DNA from: Rhodothermales bacterium
GTDB lineage: Bacteria > Bacteroidota > Rhodothermia > Rhodothermales > Bin80
DNA: 64,000 bases
Direction: 5' to 3'
Assembly (NCBI GenBank): GCA_951812585.1
Contig: OX638318.1
Span: 2,106,380-2,170,379, forward strand
Part shown: positions 1-8,160 of the stretch, piece by piece
Layout of the letters: every line of letters starts with the position of its first letter
How positions within the stretch are numbered: the stretch's first letter is position 1
Translations under genes and position numbers: made by a program
The notes under the pieces: generated by a model
Told to the model about the DNA's origin: nothing
The model's input: the letters and a program-made list of their open reading frames with translations, nothing else
Databases searched by the model: none

Positions 1-565
1 ACGCGCCGACCGAGTTGATGCCGTCGACCACGACCTTGAAGCGGCGTGCTCTGATGCGGTCTATGTCGATAAAATCCAGCGCTGCTATGGCAGCGATGTG
101 TTCATCCAGGAAGTCCTGCTGCGCATAGCGGCCGATGCGTTTGCCGTGCGGGGCCGGCGGCTTGCCGGCGGCTGCCATGACGCGGGCACTCTCCTCGGGT
201 GAGAGAAACTCGCTCTTTTCGTTCAGGAGCTTGAGCGCATTCCATTCCCCTGCGTTGTGCGAAGCGGAAAGGATGATCCCGCCGCGCGCCGGGGCTTGCA
301 GCACCGCCATCGCCACTGTAGGCGTCGTGGCCAGGCCCGCATCGATAACATCCAAACCCAGGCTGCGCAGCGTACCCATGACGATCTGGGCGCAGACCTC
401 CCCTGACACGCGTGCATCTCTGCCGACTACAATGCGCGGCGGCAGGTGCTGCGTGCGGCTTACGGCCCAGGCGCCATAGGCCAGCGTGTACCGCGTGAGC
501 ACCGACGCGTCTAGCCCTCGCCCGAAGATGCCGCGGATGCCGGAGATGCTTGCAATGAGTGTCAT
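1..565 (-). CDS. Phosphohexomutase (phosphoglucosamine/phosphomannomutase), N-terminal part
   Basis: The minus frame is open from an ATG at 563-565 to the left edge, giving 188 codons of the N-terminus. The protein begins MTLIASISGIRGIFG, then has GRDARVSG, TPTVAMAV and the phosphoserine loop GGIILSASHNAGEWN. These are the N-terminal hallmarks of the alpha-D-phosphohexomutase family, in which the loop serine carries the phosphate that is moved between C1 and C6 of a hexose (or hexosamine) phosphate. The enzyme would be cytosolic and feed cell-envelope sugar synthesis. GlmM and ManB/Pgm cannot be separated without the C-terminal half. It is divergent from ctaA with about 110 bp between the likely starts. 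Confidence 0.9.
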   Translation of the reverse strand, partial: MTLIASISGIRGIFGRGLDASVLTRYTLAYGAWAVSRTQHLPPRIVVGRDARVSGEVCAQIVMGTLRSLGLDVIDAGLATTPTVAMAVLQAPARGGIILSASHNAGEWNALKLLNEKSEFLSPEESARVMAAAGKPPAPHGKRIGRYAQQDFLDEHIAAIAALDFIDIDRIRARRFKVVVDGINSVGA

Positions 566-674
566 GTGGGCAGCAAGTAGGTTTGTGCAAAGTGCTGCAC
601 AGCGTGCGGATCTGGGCGGTGGAACAGCCTCCGCTTCGGCATTGTTGCAATGGGCTGAACTGCAATCAGCTCTA

Positions 675-1598
675 TTGGATTCCGCCGCTGGTAATGGATC
701 CCTGCGATATGCGCCCTGGCGTCACCGGTACGCGCTCTTGGGGATGGTGCTGTGCCTCACGCTCATTGGCTGGGGCGGCTGGGTGACCAGCATTGATGCC
801 GGTCTTGCAGTTCCGGACTGGCCCACCTCCTTCGGGTCGCTGGATCCTTTCGCGACAGGATTCAATGATCCGGCCAATCCGGCGTCCAAGTGGTGGCAGG
901 TTACCCCGATCCTAGCGGAGCATGGGCACCGCCTGCTGGGCGCACTCCTAGGACTCTGGGCGCTAGGCCTGGTGCTGTGGACCTGGAGAGCGGAACCACG
1001 CCGCGGCGTGAAACTCCTTGCACTTGCCGTGCTGGGCCTGGTCGTTCTGCAAGGGATCCTGGGCGGACTCCGTGTACTCTGGGTTTCGATGGATCTGGCC
1101 GTGGTACACGCACTTGGGGCGCAGATTTTCTTTGCATCCATCATGGCGATGGCGGTGGTGTCTTCTGCAGAATGGATCCGGCGGGAAGTGGCCTGGCACG
1201 CACCGCGCGTTCTGGTGCGGCTGAGCCTGTGGACGGCGTTCGCGCTCTTTGCACAGATACTCCTGGGGGCGCTGCTCAGGCATCCCGGCGGGGGCGTGCA
1301 CCTGGGTTTTGTGCTGACGCATGTCGGCGGCAGCATTGCCGTGCTGGTACTCATCGTGTTGCTCTTCAGTCGACTGCAAAAGCGCGGCTTGCTGCGCCGG
1401 TGGGCGTGGAGCTTGATGGGAGCCCTGAGCATACAGCTGATGCTCGGCATCATGGCGCTTCTCGTGCTGTTTTACGAAGAGAGCCTCGGCGTACGTTCGT
1501 TGTGGCAGGTGATCTTGAACTCAGCGCACCTTATGGTGGGTACACTCCTCTTTGGCATGACTGTGGGGATTACGCTCCAACTGATACGGAGGAGATAG
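675..1598 (+). CDS. ctaA: Heme A synthase (COX15/CtaA family)
   Basis: Integral membrane protein with about eight hydrophobic segments that oxidises the C8 methyl of heme O to give heme A for aa3-type cytochrome oxidase. Recognisable pieces are AGLAVPDWPTSFG after the first helix, the heme-ligand helix with EHGHRLLG, and later histidines in the second half (DLAVVHALGAQ, LTHVGG, NSAHLMVG). The cysteine pair seen in the first extracellular loop of many CtaA proteins is absent (V and T/S there). The frame is open from 486, but that end overlaps the divergent mutase. No ATG lies in frame between 566 and 743, so I chose the TTG at 675 (307 aa, normal family length); TTG at 642 or 645 is also possible. 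ctaB follows at once. Confidence 0.85.
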   Translation: MDSAAGNGSLRYAPWRHRYALLGMVLCLTLIGWGGWVTSIDAGLAVPDWPTSFGSLDPFATGFNDPANPASKWWQVTPILAEHGHRLLGALLGLWALGLVLWTWRAEPRRGVKLLALAVLGLVVLQGILGGLRVLWVSMDLAVVHALGAQIFFASIMAMAVVSSAEWIRREVAWHAPRVLVRLSLWTAFALFAQILLGALLRHPGGGVHLGFVLTHVGGSIAVLVLIVLLFSRLQKRGLLRRWAWSLMGALSIQLMLGIMALLVLFYEESLGVRSLWQVILNSAHLMVGTLLFGMTVGITLQLIRRR

Positions 1599-1599
1599 C

Positions 1600-2541
1600 G
1601 TGGAAGCGCAGACAGAAACGCTGTCGAATCCGCGGCGCGCCCGCTGGGGTTTCACGCGCCCGCGCACTGATGCGGATGCTGATCGGGCGTCCGCGCGGGA
1701 CTACTGGGTGCTGGTCAAGCCCGAGATTTCCTTCCTGGTCACGGTGTCGGCCCTGGCAGGCTTCCTGCTGGGCTCTCCTGGTGCGATCCGCGGTGCAACG
1801 CTCCTTTTGACCTTGGCTGGCACCGCGCTGTCCGCTGCCGGCAGCGGCGTGCTTAACCACTATGCGGAGCGCAGGCATGATGCTCTGATGCGCCGCACAG
1901 CGAGTCGACCGCTGCCTGCCGGGCGCGTTGCACCACAGGCCGCGCTGATCTATGGCCTGGCACTGGTCGTCCTGGGCCTGGGTGTGCTCTGGTTTACAAA
2001 CCTCTTGACCGCAACTCTCGCTGCACTTACGGTGGTGTTGTACCTCCTGGTGTACACGCCGCTCAAGCGCCACACGCTGTACAACACGCTGGTGGGCACC
2101 ATCCCGGGCGCACTCCCCGCACTCGGGGGCTATGCGGCTGCTACGGGACGCTTAGGTACGGCTGGCTGGGCGCTCTTTGCGATCCTTGTGCTGTGGCAGA
2201 TGCCGCACTTCTTGTCGCTGGCCTGGATGTATCGCAAAGACTATGCGCGCGCCAACTACCGGATGCTCCCGGTTGTTTGTCCGGACGGCAATGCTACGGT
2301 TCGCCAAACGCTGGGCTTCGCGGTAGCACTAGTCATCGCCAGCGCGCTTCCAACGGTCCTCGGAAGCACGGGGTGGCTCTATCTGGCGGGCGCGCTGGTG
2401 CTCGGGGCTTGGTTTATGACCCCTGCGTATGCCTTCTATCGTTCCAAGAGCACACGCGACGCCCGCCGCGTGCTGATGGTGTCTATTGCGTACATACCGC
2501 TCCTGGTCGTGGTGATCTGCGCTGACCGCTGGGTGCAGTAG
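1600..2541 (+). CDS. ctaB: Protoheme IX farnesyltransferase (heme O synthase)
   Basis: UbiA-type prenyltransferase, 313 aa, that adds a farnesyl group to heme b to make heme O, the substrate of the upstream ctaA product. The GTG start at 1600 lies one base after the ctaA stop and has a strong purine-rich ribosome-binding site (GGAGGAGA) inside the end of ctaA, so the two are translationally coupled. Signature regions are VKPEISFL, the first Asp-rich motif in NHYAERRHDALMRRT, ASRPLPAG, YTPLKRHTLYN and WQMPHFLSLAWMYRKDY. The remaining sequence is mostly membrane helices. It converges with the gene at 2545-2955, leaving only 3 bp between the stops. Confidence 0.95.
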   Translation: MEAQTETLSNPRRARWGFTRPRTDADADRASARDYWVLVKPEISFLVTVSALAGFLLGSPGAIRGATLLLTLAGTALSAAGSGVLNHYAERRHDALMRRTASRPLPAGRVAPQAALIYGLALVVLGLGVLWFTNLLTATLAALTVVLYLLVYTPLKRHTLYNTLVGTIPGALPALGGYAAATGRLGTAGWALFAILVLWQMPHFLSLAWMYRKDYARANYRMLPVVCPDGNATVRQTLGFAVALVIASALPTVLGSTGWLYLAGALVLGAWFMTPAYAFYRSKSTRDARRVLMVSIAYIPLLVVVICADRWVQ

Positions 2542-2544
2542 AGG

Positions 2545-2955
2545 CTACTCGATCCGGCGCCAGACTTCCTCCAGGCGATAGCCGCTAGGGAATTCGCCCG
2601 AATGGTACCACAAGTCCCCCACGATTCTGACAGAGAACTGCAATGCCACGCCCACCAGAACTTCGGTCACATGGTATTCCAGAAATTCCGTGTACACGGA
2701 ATCGCCATCCAGGGTATAGCGCCCACCGCCTGCCAGCACGTCTTCTCCTTCCTCGGACTGGTATCCCCAGGAAAAATGCGTAGAGTTCAGGATCTTGATC
2801 GATGGCGGGGGATTGGTTGTGACGATTACGGTATCGGGGTAGACGGAGCGTTGCGAAACCAGCCGCCATGATCCCTCAAGAATGTTGGCGGGCAGCTGGG
2901 CCTGCGCTGAGCCCGCCATTAGCAGTAAGGAACCGATTACACAGAGGGTCTTCAT
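2545..2955 (-). CDS. Secreted lipocalin-like protein
   Basis: 136 aa with a clear Sec signal peptide (MKTLCVIGSLLLMAGSAQAQ, cleavage after AQA). The mature part starts LEGSWRLVSQRSVYPDT, alternates short beta-strands, and contains FSWGYQSEEGEDVLAGGGRY and YTEFLEYH. This is the pattern of small lipocalin-like / DUF4488-type periplasmic beta-barrels in Bacteroidota, where a WxLV strand opens the barrel. The ligand is unknown. It stands alone between ctaB (convergent) and rlmN (divergent). The family call is from overall pattern only. Confidence 0.6.
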   Translation of the reverse strand: MKTLCVIGSLLLMAGSAQAQLPANILEGSWRLVSQRSVYPDTVIVTTNPPPSIKILNSTHFSWGYQSEEGEDVLAGGGRYTLDGDSVYTEFLEYHVTEVLVGVALQFSVRIVGDLWYHSGEFPSGYRLEEVWRRIE

Positions 2956-3039
2956 AGCTCACCTCGGATTGATGTCTCGGATTGATATGGTTTAGGCAAG
3001 GTAGTAGGACGCACCCAATAAATCAAAGTCGCAAGCACC

Positions 3040-4116
3040 ATGCAGCCCCGAGAAGGAGATACCGCGCCGATCAACGTCAAAACGCTGGATCTGGGCGGAC
3101 TGGAAATGCTGGCCCAAAGCATGGGCCAGCCGTCGTATCGCGGCCGTCAGCTCTTCGAGTGGATCTACGGCAAGCATGCGCAGTCTTTTAAGGAGATGAC
3201 AAACCTGCCGCTGGCGTTCAGAGAGGCGCTGGCCGCGCGCTGCTTCCTCGAATCAGCGGCACTCGCAGCGCTCAAGACCTCGCAGGATGGTACCGCCAAA
3301 GCACTCTTCACGCTGCGCAGCGGACGCCAGATCGAAACGGTCCTGATACCGGAAGAGTCTGCGGAGCGCTTCACAGCCTGCGTATCGAGTCAGGTGGGCT
3401 GCGCCATGGGATGCACCTTCTGCGCTACAGGCCTAATGGGGTTCAGTCAGAATCTGACGCCTGGCGAAATCTATGATCAGGCACGCTTCATGGATGCGCT
3501 GGCGCGCAAGCGTTTTGGACGTGGCCTGACGAACATCGTATACATGGGCATGGGCGAGCCGCTGCTCAACTATGCCTCCGTGCTGCAGAGCCTTGCCCTT
3601 TTTTCTGACCCGCACGCGATGGACTTTGCTGCACGCCGCATCACGGTGTCTACCGTGGGGCTGGCGCGCCGCATTCGAGCATTCGCAGACGATGACCCAG
3701 GCGCCAACCTGGCCGTGTCTCTCCATGCCCCGACGGCAGAAAAACGCAGCCAGATATTGCCAGTCAGCCGTGGACACGCTACGGGCCTGGGCCCGTTATT
3801 GGAGAGCCTTCAGTATTACACCCGGCGTACGCGCCGGCGCGTGACCTTCGAGTACTGCCTGTTTCTGGGGTTCAACGATACGACGGGCGATGCGCGGACA
3901 CTCGTGGACATCTGCCGCCGCGTGCACAGCAAGGTGAACCTGATCATGTATAATCCGGTACCGGGGCTTGATTTTGCGCGCACCACGGAAGCGCGTCTGA
4001 ACGCCTTTGCGCGCACGCTTGCGGATGCGGGCGTCACGGTCACCGTTCGCAGGAGTCGAGGCCAGGACATAGACGCGGCATGCGGACAGCTCTTTGCCGC
4101 GCAGCAGCAGGCATAG
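3040..4116 (+). CDS. rlmN: Dual-specificity 23S rRNA (A2503-C2)/tRNA (A37-C2) methyltransferase RlmN
   Basis: 358 aa radical-SAM enzyme that methylates C2 of adenosine 2503 in 23S rRNA. The CX3CX2C iron-sulfur motif is CAMGCTFC around residue 128, followed by ATGLMGFSQNLTPGEI. Other family blocks are YRGRQLFEWIYGK near the N-terminus, NIVYMGMGEPLLNY (SAM-binding GEP), ISVSTVGL-like ITVSTVGLARRI, LAVSLHAPTAEKR, VTFEYCLFLGFND and VTVRRSRGQDIDAACGQL with the C-terminal catalytic cysteine. Length is normal. It appears monocistronic and is the last core gene before a decayed region. Confidence 0.96.
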   Translation: MQPREGDTAPINVKTLDLGGLEMLAQSMGQPSYRGRQLFEWIYGKHAQSFKEMTNLPLAFREALAARCFLESAALAALKTSQDGTAKALFTLRSGRQIETVLIPEESAERFTACVSSQVGCAMGCTFCATGLMGFSQNLTPGEIYDQARFMDALARKRFGRGLTNIVYMGMGEPLLNYASVLQSLALFSDPHAMDFAARRITVSTVGLARRIRAFADDDPGANLAVSLHAPTAEKRSQILPVSRGHATGLGPLLESLQYYTRRTRRRVTFEYCLFLGFNDTTGDARTLVDICRRVHSKVNLIMYNPVPGLDFARTTEARLNAFARTLADAGVTVTVRRSRGQDIDAACGQLFAAQQQA

Positions 4117-4120
4117 TTCA

Positions 4121-4533
4121 GGGGCTTATAACGATAACTTTACGGGTTAACCACAACGTGAGGGTCGTGCGTTTTTGCGTAACAGCCTCACATACCAGAA
4201 ACTGCCTATAACAAGTTGGCTCTACAACTTAGCAGTGGTTCGCATCAATAAAGCTGCACGGTGTCCACCAGGCGCTGCCGGCTGTACTTCTGCGCATCAA
4301 ACCCAGACTCGCCATGCCCCAACAGCTCCCGCAGCAAATGATCTTGTTCGCCCGGTACAACAACGCATCGTAGTCCAGATCCAGGCACTGCTTGACAATG
4401 GCAAACACGATGACGCGCCATAGGTCCATGCCCGGTTGCAGATTCACCGCAAAACGGAAGATATAACTGATTGCCGTGTAAAGACTTAAAGGATTCTCGA
4501 ACAAGCACGAGTTAAGCGTATAAGTCCCTTTAA
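4121..4533 (-). pseudogene. ISNCY-like transposase N-terminal remnant with element end
   Basis: The minus strand carries a broken transposase N-terminus in two frames. From about 4500 one frame reads NPLSLYTAISYIFRFAVN, then VIVFAIVKQCLDLDYDALL. After a shift near 4365 the other frame reads EQDHLLRELLGHGESGFD and QRLVDTVQLY. Joined, this fits the N-terminal part of ISNCY/IS1202-type transposases (LDLDYD.L..AN....LR..LGH). The stretch just upstream (4510-4533) is an insertion-element end. A loosely similar inverted sequence at 4123-4145 may be the other end of this deletion derivative. It is certainly non-functional; the family assignment is from memory. Confidence 0.6.
4510..4533 (-). repeat. 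Insertion-element terminal sequence, 24 bp, shared with 8128-8151
   Basis: The reverse complement of 4510-4533 is identical over 24 bp to 8128-8151, the left end of the IS1595-like element (core CTTATACGCTTAACT). The right end of that element, 9955-9984, carries the same core. Here it sits directly upstream of an ISNCY-like transposase remnant rather than an IS1595 transposase. Confidence 0.7.
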
Positions 4534-5035
4534 TATAGATGCCCAGACTGGATTGGGGAGATATCTTGGACATGCCCAGACAGGAAGGGGCAGGTACCTG
4601 GGAGATGACCTAGACATGATGGGTATCGACTCAAGCTATGTGTTCATGGCGAGCAACGCTCCGTTCCCACAGGCCGCCATACACAAGCCAAAAGCGGGAG
4701 CCAACTGACTTGGGCGCTTGTTGGACCTTAGGCAATCGCTAGGCCCGTGGCTGTGCGGTGGGCAACATGCTCGGTCATGCGCGGCTTTGCATCCGGTCGT
4801 GCCTTGACAAAAGGCAGTACGATTTAACGGAGACTTGTCCATTGCGGCTGTAAACACCGGAACGCGGGTTTCAGCGTGTATTGGCCTGCTTTGCTGCGGG
4901 CATGCATGCCGAAAATCACACCAGCCTCCAAAACTGTAAGCCGACTTAGGGTACTGACGTGCTCCAGCGGGCGAGGTGAACCCGCACCGCAACAGGTGGC
5001 TGCTCATGTTATCATCATGCTCGCCCGAATGACTA
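4534..5035. other. Intergenic DNA, nothing recognised
   Basis: About 500 bp between the transposase remnant and a broken beta-propeller gene. Open frames exist on both strands (the longest spans 4636-5187 on the minus strand), but their translations show no domain, no signal peptide and a composition typical of out-of-frame high-GC DNA. I see no RNA gene. Confidence 0.5.
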
Positions 5036-5486
5036 TTGTTGGGGCTGCTTCTTTCCATGCTTATTGTGCCTAACGCGAATGGAATGCAGCGTTTTCGGCT
5101 CGCGCAGCTGCATCCAACGGCGGAGAGTATCCCGAAGGTGACTGGCCCGAGCTTCATCCTAGGTACGGGCCCCAAGTCCGCCTTCATGGACGACGGAGAC
5201 TACCAGAAGACTGCTATAAGCGTGGTAGGCGGCGCGTACCACGAAATACTTGGCGAAGTTGTTAGCCTAGCGCTCCCGGGCGACAGAACTGAGCTTGTAT
5301 TGGACTCCCAAAAACCGCGAGGTGTGTGTACTCGACTATGGTGGAGCCCTGCTAACGACACTTGGCGAGCCCGGAGAGGGCCCGGGAGAATTCTGTGGCC
5401 GGACAGAGAAGACTGCCGTCGCCGATCAGGGGAGTGTGGCAGACTTGGAGAAGATGGAAGCGCTCTTGGCAGCCCTGTCTGCATAA
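5036..5486 (+). pseudogene. 6-bladed beta-propeller protein, frameshifted remnant
   Basis: One frame from 5036 starts with a hydrophobic stretch (MLGLLLSMLIVPNANG) and continues IPKVTGPSFILGTG and LPGDRTELVLD. A second frame from about 5295 gives NREVCVLDYGGALLTTLG followed by EPGEGPGEF. The string (D/Y)xxGxLxxxxGxxGEGPGEF is the hallmark blade of the 6-bladed beta-propeller lipoproteins of Bacteroidota; the intact gene at 21329 has the equivalent GQQGEGPGEFARL. The two pieces are out of frame and only the first blades remain. Confidence 0.65.
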
Positions 5487-5545
5487 GGCTACCCAGCGCC
5501 CCCGGGAAGGCATCGTGAGTGGGAACGTGCCGGAGATGTCTCACT

Positions 5546-6235
5546 CTAGTAAGGTTCCGCCCCCTCACGCCGCTCGAGTGACGGCATGAGGTCGTACCTG
5601 ACCCAGCCGAATTCGGGATCTATGACCAGCGCCATTTCGAATGCCTTGCGCGCCTCGCTAAGATTGTCCTCGTCCAAATGGGCAATGCCCAACCATGCAT
5701 ATACGTCGCTGTGTCCCCACGAAGGCTGGAGCGGATTCGAGACTGATTCTTCCTGAAAAAGCGTTGCCGCACGACGAAGACCCTCTATGGCCCTCTTCTT
5801 GCTGCCTCCCCACATTCTGGGTGTGTTGAAATCGCCGATCGCCTTGAGAAGCACGACTCTGGGATTGTCGGGAGCGATTCCGACCGCCGTTCTCTGTGCG
5901 CGCCTTGACTTTTGCCCGAGTGTCATACCCAACAGGGGCTTAAGACTAATTTTTCGTCCGTAAACGCTCGCCAAGAGCGCCCATCCTTCCGCAAAGGACG
6001 GGTCCCGCTGCGTTGATTCCTCCAAGTGGTGGATGGCATAGTCAATGTGCACGAGCAACTCGCGCTTAGGAATGTCGGGATTGCTGCCGGTAAGCAGATC
6101 AACCAGTTGATGCGCGGCGTACGCGGCGTAGTAGTGCGCAAGCGTAGCAAGGCTTTCATCGGCCGTTGCCCGTTCAAACGTTGCGCGGGCTTGCTGAATC
6201 TTGTCGGGCCTGTCTTCAAACTCGCCTAATACTTA
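5546..6235 (-). pseudogene. TPR-repeat protein lacking its N-terminus
   Basis: The minus frame is open from a TAA just above 6235 to the stop at 5546. It encodes helical tetratricopeptide-like repeats: FERATADESLATLAHYYAAY, HLEESTQRDPSFAEGWALLA, and YAWLGIAHLDEDNLSEARKA followed by FEMALVIDPEFG. There is no ATG at the upstream end and no signal peptide; the first possible start is a TTG at 6058 inside a repeat. I conclude the 5' part was lost at a recombination junction near 6235. TPR proteins of this kind are usually protein-interaction scaffolds; the partner is unknown. Confidence 0.7.
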
Positions 6236-6293
6236 CCTTGGCAACAGTTGCCTTGTTCGCACAATTCCAAATCATCCAACCTATACGATCATT

Positions 6294-7589
6294 GTGGAAA
6301 TTCATCATCGCGTTGTGGTGGGCAGCCGAGTCAACGAAGACCAGGCCGCTGGGGCCATACAAGAAAGGCACTGGCGAGAACAATATCGCGAGGCTGGACA
6401 GTGTCCTACACTTACTGCCCCGGTACTCAAGGGGACGGGAGAAAGTAAGCCGAAACCTGCCTCAACCGCGAGCAGAGCGACCACTGCGATAGCTGCGCTG
6501 ATCCTAGCCCTGTGTGCTGCGGGCCTTTCCGGATGCGTTTTGAAGTTGGCGACAACGGTCGAGGCACCAGCCCCGCTGACGCTTGACGCGTTCCTGTCCG
6601 ACGATTCGCCCTGCTACGACCGGTCCGCGCAGCCTCAGACCTCAGTGATCGACTCCCACGTACACTTCCGGCCGTTCGGCGGACCGGCCATCCCATTCGG
6701 GCAAATGGTGCAATATCTCCAAGAGACCGGAGTTCTGTTCGCCAACATCTATGGCATCGGCCAGACGCTGCCGGTCACATCCTCGTGCACCTACTACCTG
6801 GACTGCCCCGGCACGCCGGTGACACCATCGTTGAAGAACGACTTCGTCAACGCTGCCAACTACGTTACAGCGGCGCAGTCGGGCGTTCATCTGACGCTTG
6901 CGATGACCTTTCCAGATCTTGCAGAACCGGAAACAATTCTACCCGGCATTGAGCTACTGGAAACGGAGTACCCGGGACTTTTTCAGTGGATGGGCGAGGT
7001 CAACCTGGTGAAGCAGGCGCTGTTCGACAACGGGCACACGCCGGTTTCCCCGGCTACGATCAGCGAGTGGGCTCCTTTCATGGAGGTACTGCGGGATCGT
7101 GGTTTTCCGTTTGCGGTGCACTCGGATCTGGGTAGCGAGGATGCCCCGACCCTCTACCTTCCGCTGATGGAAGAGGTGCTGCGGCAGTATCCGGACAACG
7201 TGATCGTTTGGGTCCACATGGGCCTTTCCCGGGAGCTCACCACCATGGATGCTGCCCGGCACGTCGAGCTGATGACGGCATTGCTGGAGCGCTATCCTAA
7301 CCTGATGCTGGACATAGCCTGGCGTGTACTTGATGACGCGTACTTCTCGACTCCCGACGGTCTTGCGGCGTATGTGCCGTTCCTGAACACACACTCCGAA
7401 CGGATTCTCCCAGGCACGGACTTCCTGGCTTCGCACGACAAGAGTCTGGACATTTACCGGACGGAACTGGAAGTGACCAGCCGCATCAACCGTTACCTTG
7501 ACGACGATGCTTTCCGGGACATCGCGCTGGGCCAGAACTACTTCCGGTTGCTGGGCCTGGACTACGAAGCACCCCCCATATGCCCGTGA
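6294..7589 (+). CDS. Amidohydrolase-family TIM-barrel lipoprotein
   Basis: The frame holds a lipoprotein-type signal (IAALILALCAAGLSGC) at 6490-6535, then a metal-dependent amidohydrolase barrel. The barrel shows HxH in VIDSHVHFRPFGG, then MGEVNLVKQ, FAVHSDLGSED, VIVWVHMG, and the C-terminal aspartate in ILPGTDFLASHDK. These match the amidohydrolase-2 family, which hydrolyses or decarboxylates small cyclic or carboxylated substrates; the substrate here is unknown. No ATG exists in the 200 bp before the signal peptide. The GTG at 6294 leaves an overlong N-terminus, so the true start may have been lost when the TPR gene beside it was truncated. Confidence 0.7.
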   Translation: MEIHHRVVVGSRVNEDQAAGAIQERHWREQYREAGQCPTLTAPVLKGTGESKPKPASTASRATTAIAALILALCAAGLSGCVLKLATTVEAPAPLTLDAFLSDDSPCYDRSAQPQTSVIDSHVHFRPFGGPAIPFGQMVQYLQETGVLFANIYGIGQTLPVTSSCTYYLDCPGTPVTPSLKNDFVNAANYVTAAQSGVHLTLAMTFPDLAEPETILPGIELLETEYPGLFQWMGEVNLVKQALFDNGHTPVSPATISEWAPFMEVLRDRGFPFAVHSDLGSEDAPTLYLPLMEEVLRQYPDNVIVWVHMGLSRELTTMDAARHVELMTALLERYPNLMLDIAWRVLDDAYFSTPDGLAAYVPFLNTHSERILPGTDFLASHDKSLDIYRTELEVTSRINRYLDDDAFRDIALGQNYFRLLGLDYEAPPICP

Positions 7590-7750
7590 AGCCAAGCGCT
7601 AGAGGCATAGGACCATTCCACAGATCGAAAGCAAATGCGGGAACAGGCGGGCCAAGGACGGACTGGTCGCCCCGTCCTACGGCGTGCCGCGAGCCCATTG
7701 CTGTACCGGCGCGTCCGACATGGACACCAGTGCCGTCAGCCAGCGTTGGA
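7590..7750. other. Short unassigned DNA after the amidohydrolase
   Basis: Open frames are present but no protein family is recognisable. It may be the decayed middle of the IS21 transposase that becomes readable from about 7750. Confidence 0.35.
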
Positions 7751-8128
7751 CCAGCAATAGCACCCACTGGTGGTCTACCGCTGGCAGCGACATCAAGCAT
7801 TGAACGGCACTTGACTTCAACCGCCTCGTGACAAGGCAAAAGCCGAATCAGGCGTATTGCTGGGCCAGCATGTGGATTCTGACGCATCTGCGGGAGATCG
7901 AGTTCTTCAGCATCGAAGAATTGAACCGGCAGATCGCCCCGCTCTTGGTGGAGCTCAATAGCAAGCCCTTCCTGAAGTGGGAAGACAGCCACCGTAACCT
8001 GTTCGAAACGGAGGAGCGGCCCGCATTGTGCCCTTTGCCGCCGCATCCATACGTCTTCCGGGAATGGAAAAAGGCGAAGGTCCGCATCGACTACCATGTC
8101 GAAGTCCACAACGCCTTCCACAGATATT
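7750..8128 (+). pseudogene. istA: IS21-family transposase IstA, decayed fragment
   Basis: One frame around 7790-7860 reads LQPPRDKAKAESGVLLGQ after an in-frame stop. A shift then gives MWILTHLREIEFFSIEELN and FLKWEDSHRNLFETEERPAL. The end is LPPHPYVFREWKKAKV and RIDYHVEVH. This is the conserved stretch of IstA just after the DDE core (KDKAKVE...RWILARLR...FFSLAELN...YHVEVD). The frame stops exactly where the IS1595-like element begins, so that element probably inserted into this IS. No istB helper is present. Confidence 0.75.
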
Positions 8129-8131
8129 AAA

Positions 8132-8160
8132 GGGACTTATACGCTTAACTACGCAATCCT
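8132..8160 (+). repeat. Left terminal inverted repeat of the IS1595-like element
   Basis: 29 bp beginning GGGACTTATACGCTTAACT; pairs with 9955-9984 on the opposite strand. Confidence 0.75.

Noticed and set aside
102-665. 187 aa minus-strand frame opposite the mutase start
   Set aside because: It is out of frame with the clear phosphohexomutase that uses the same strand and region, and its sequence is Arg/His-rich noise.
4636-5187. 183 aa minus-strand frame
   Set aside because: No domain or signal; it overlaps the recognisable beta-propeller remnant on the other strand.
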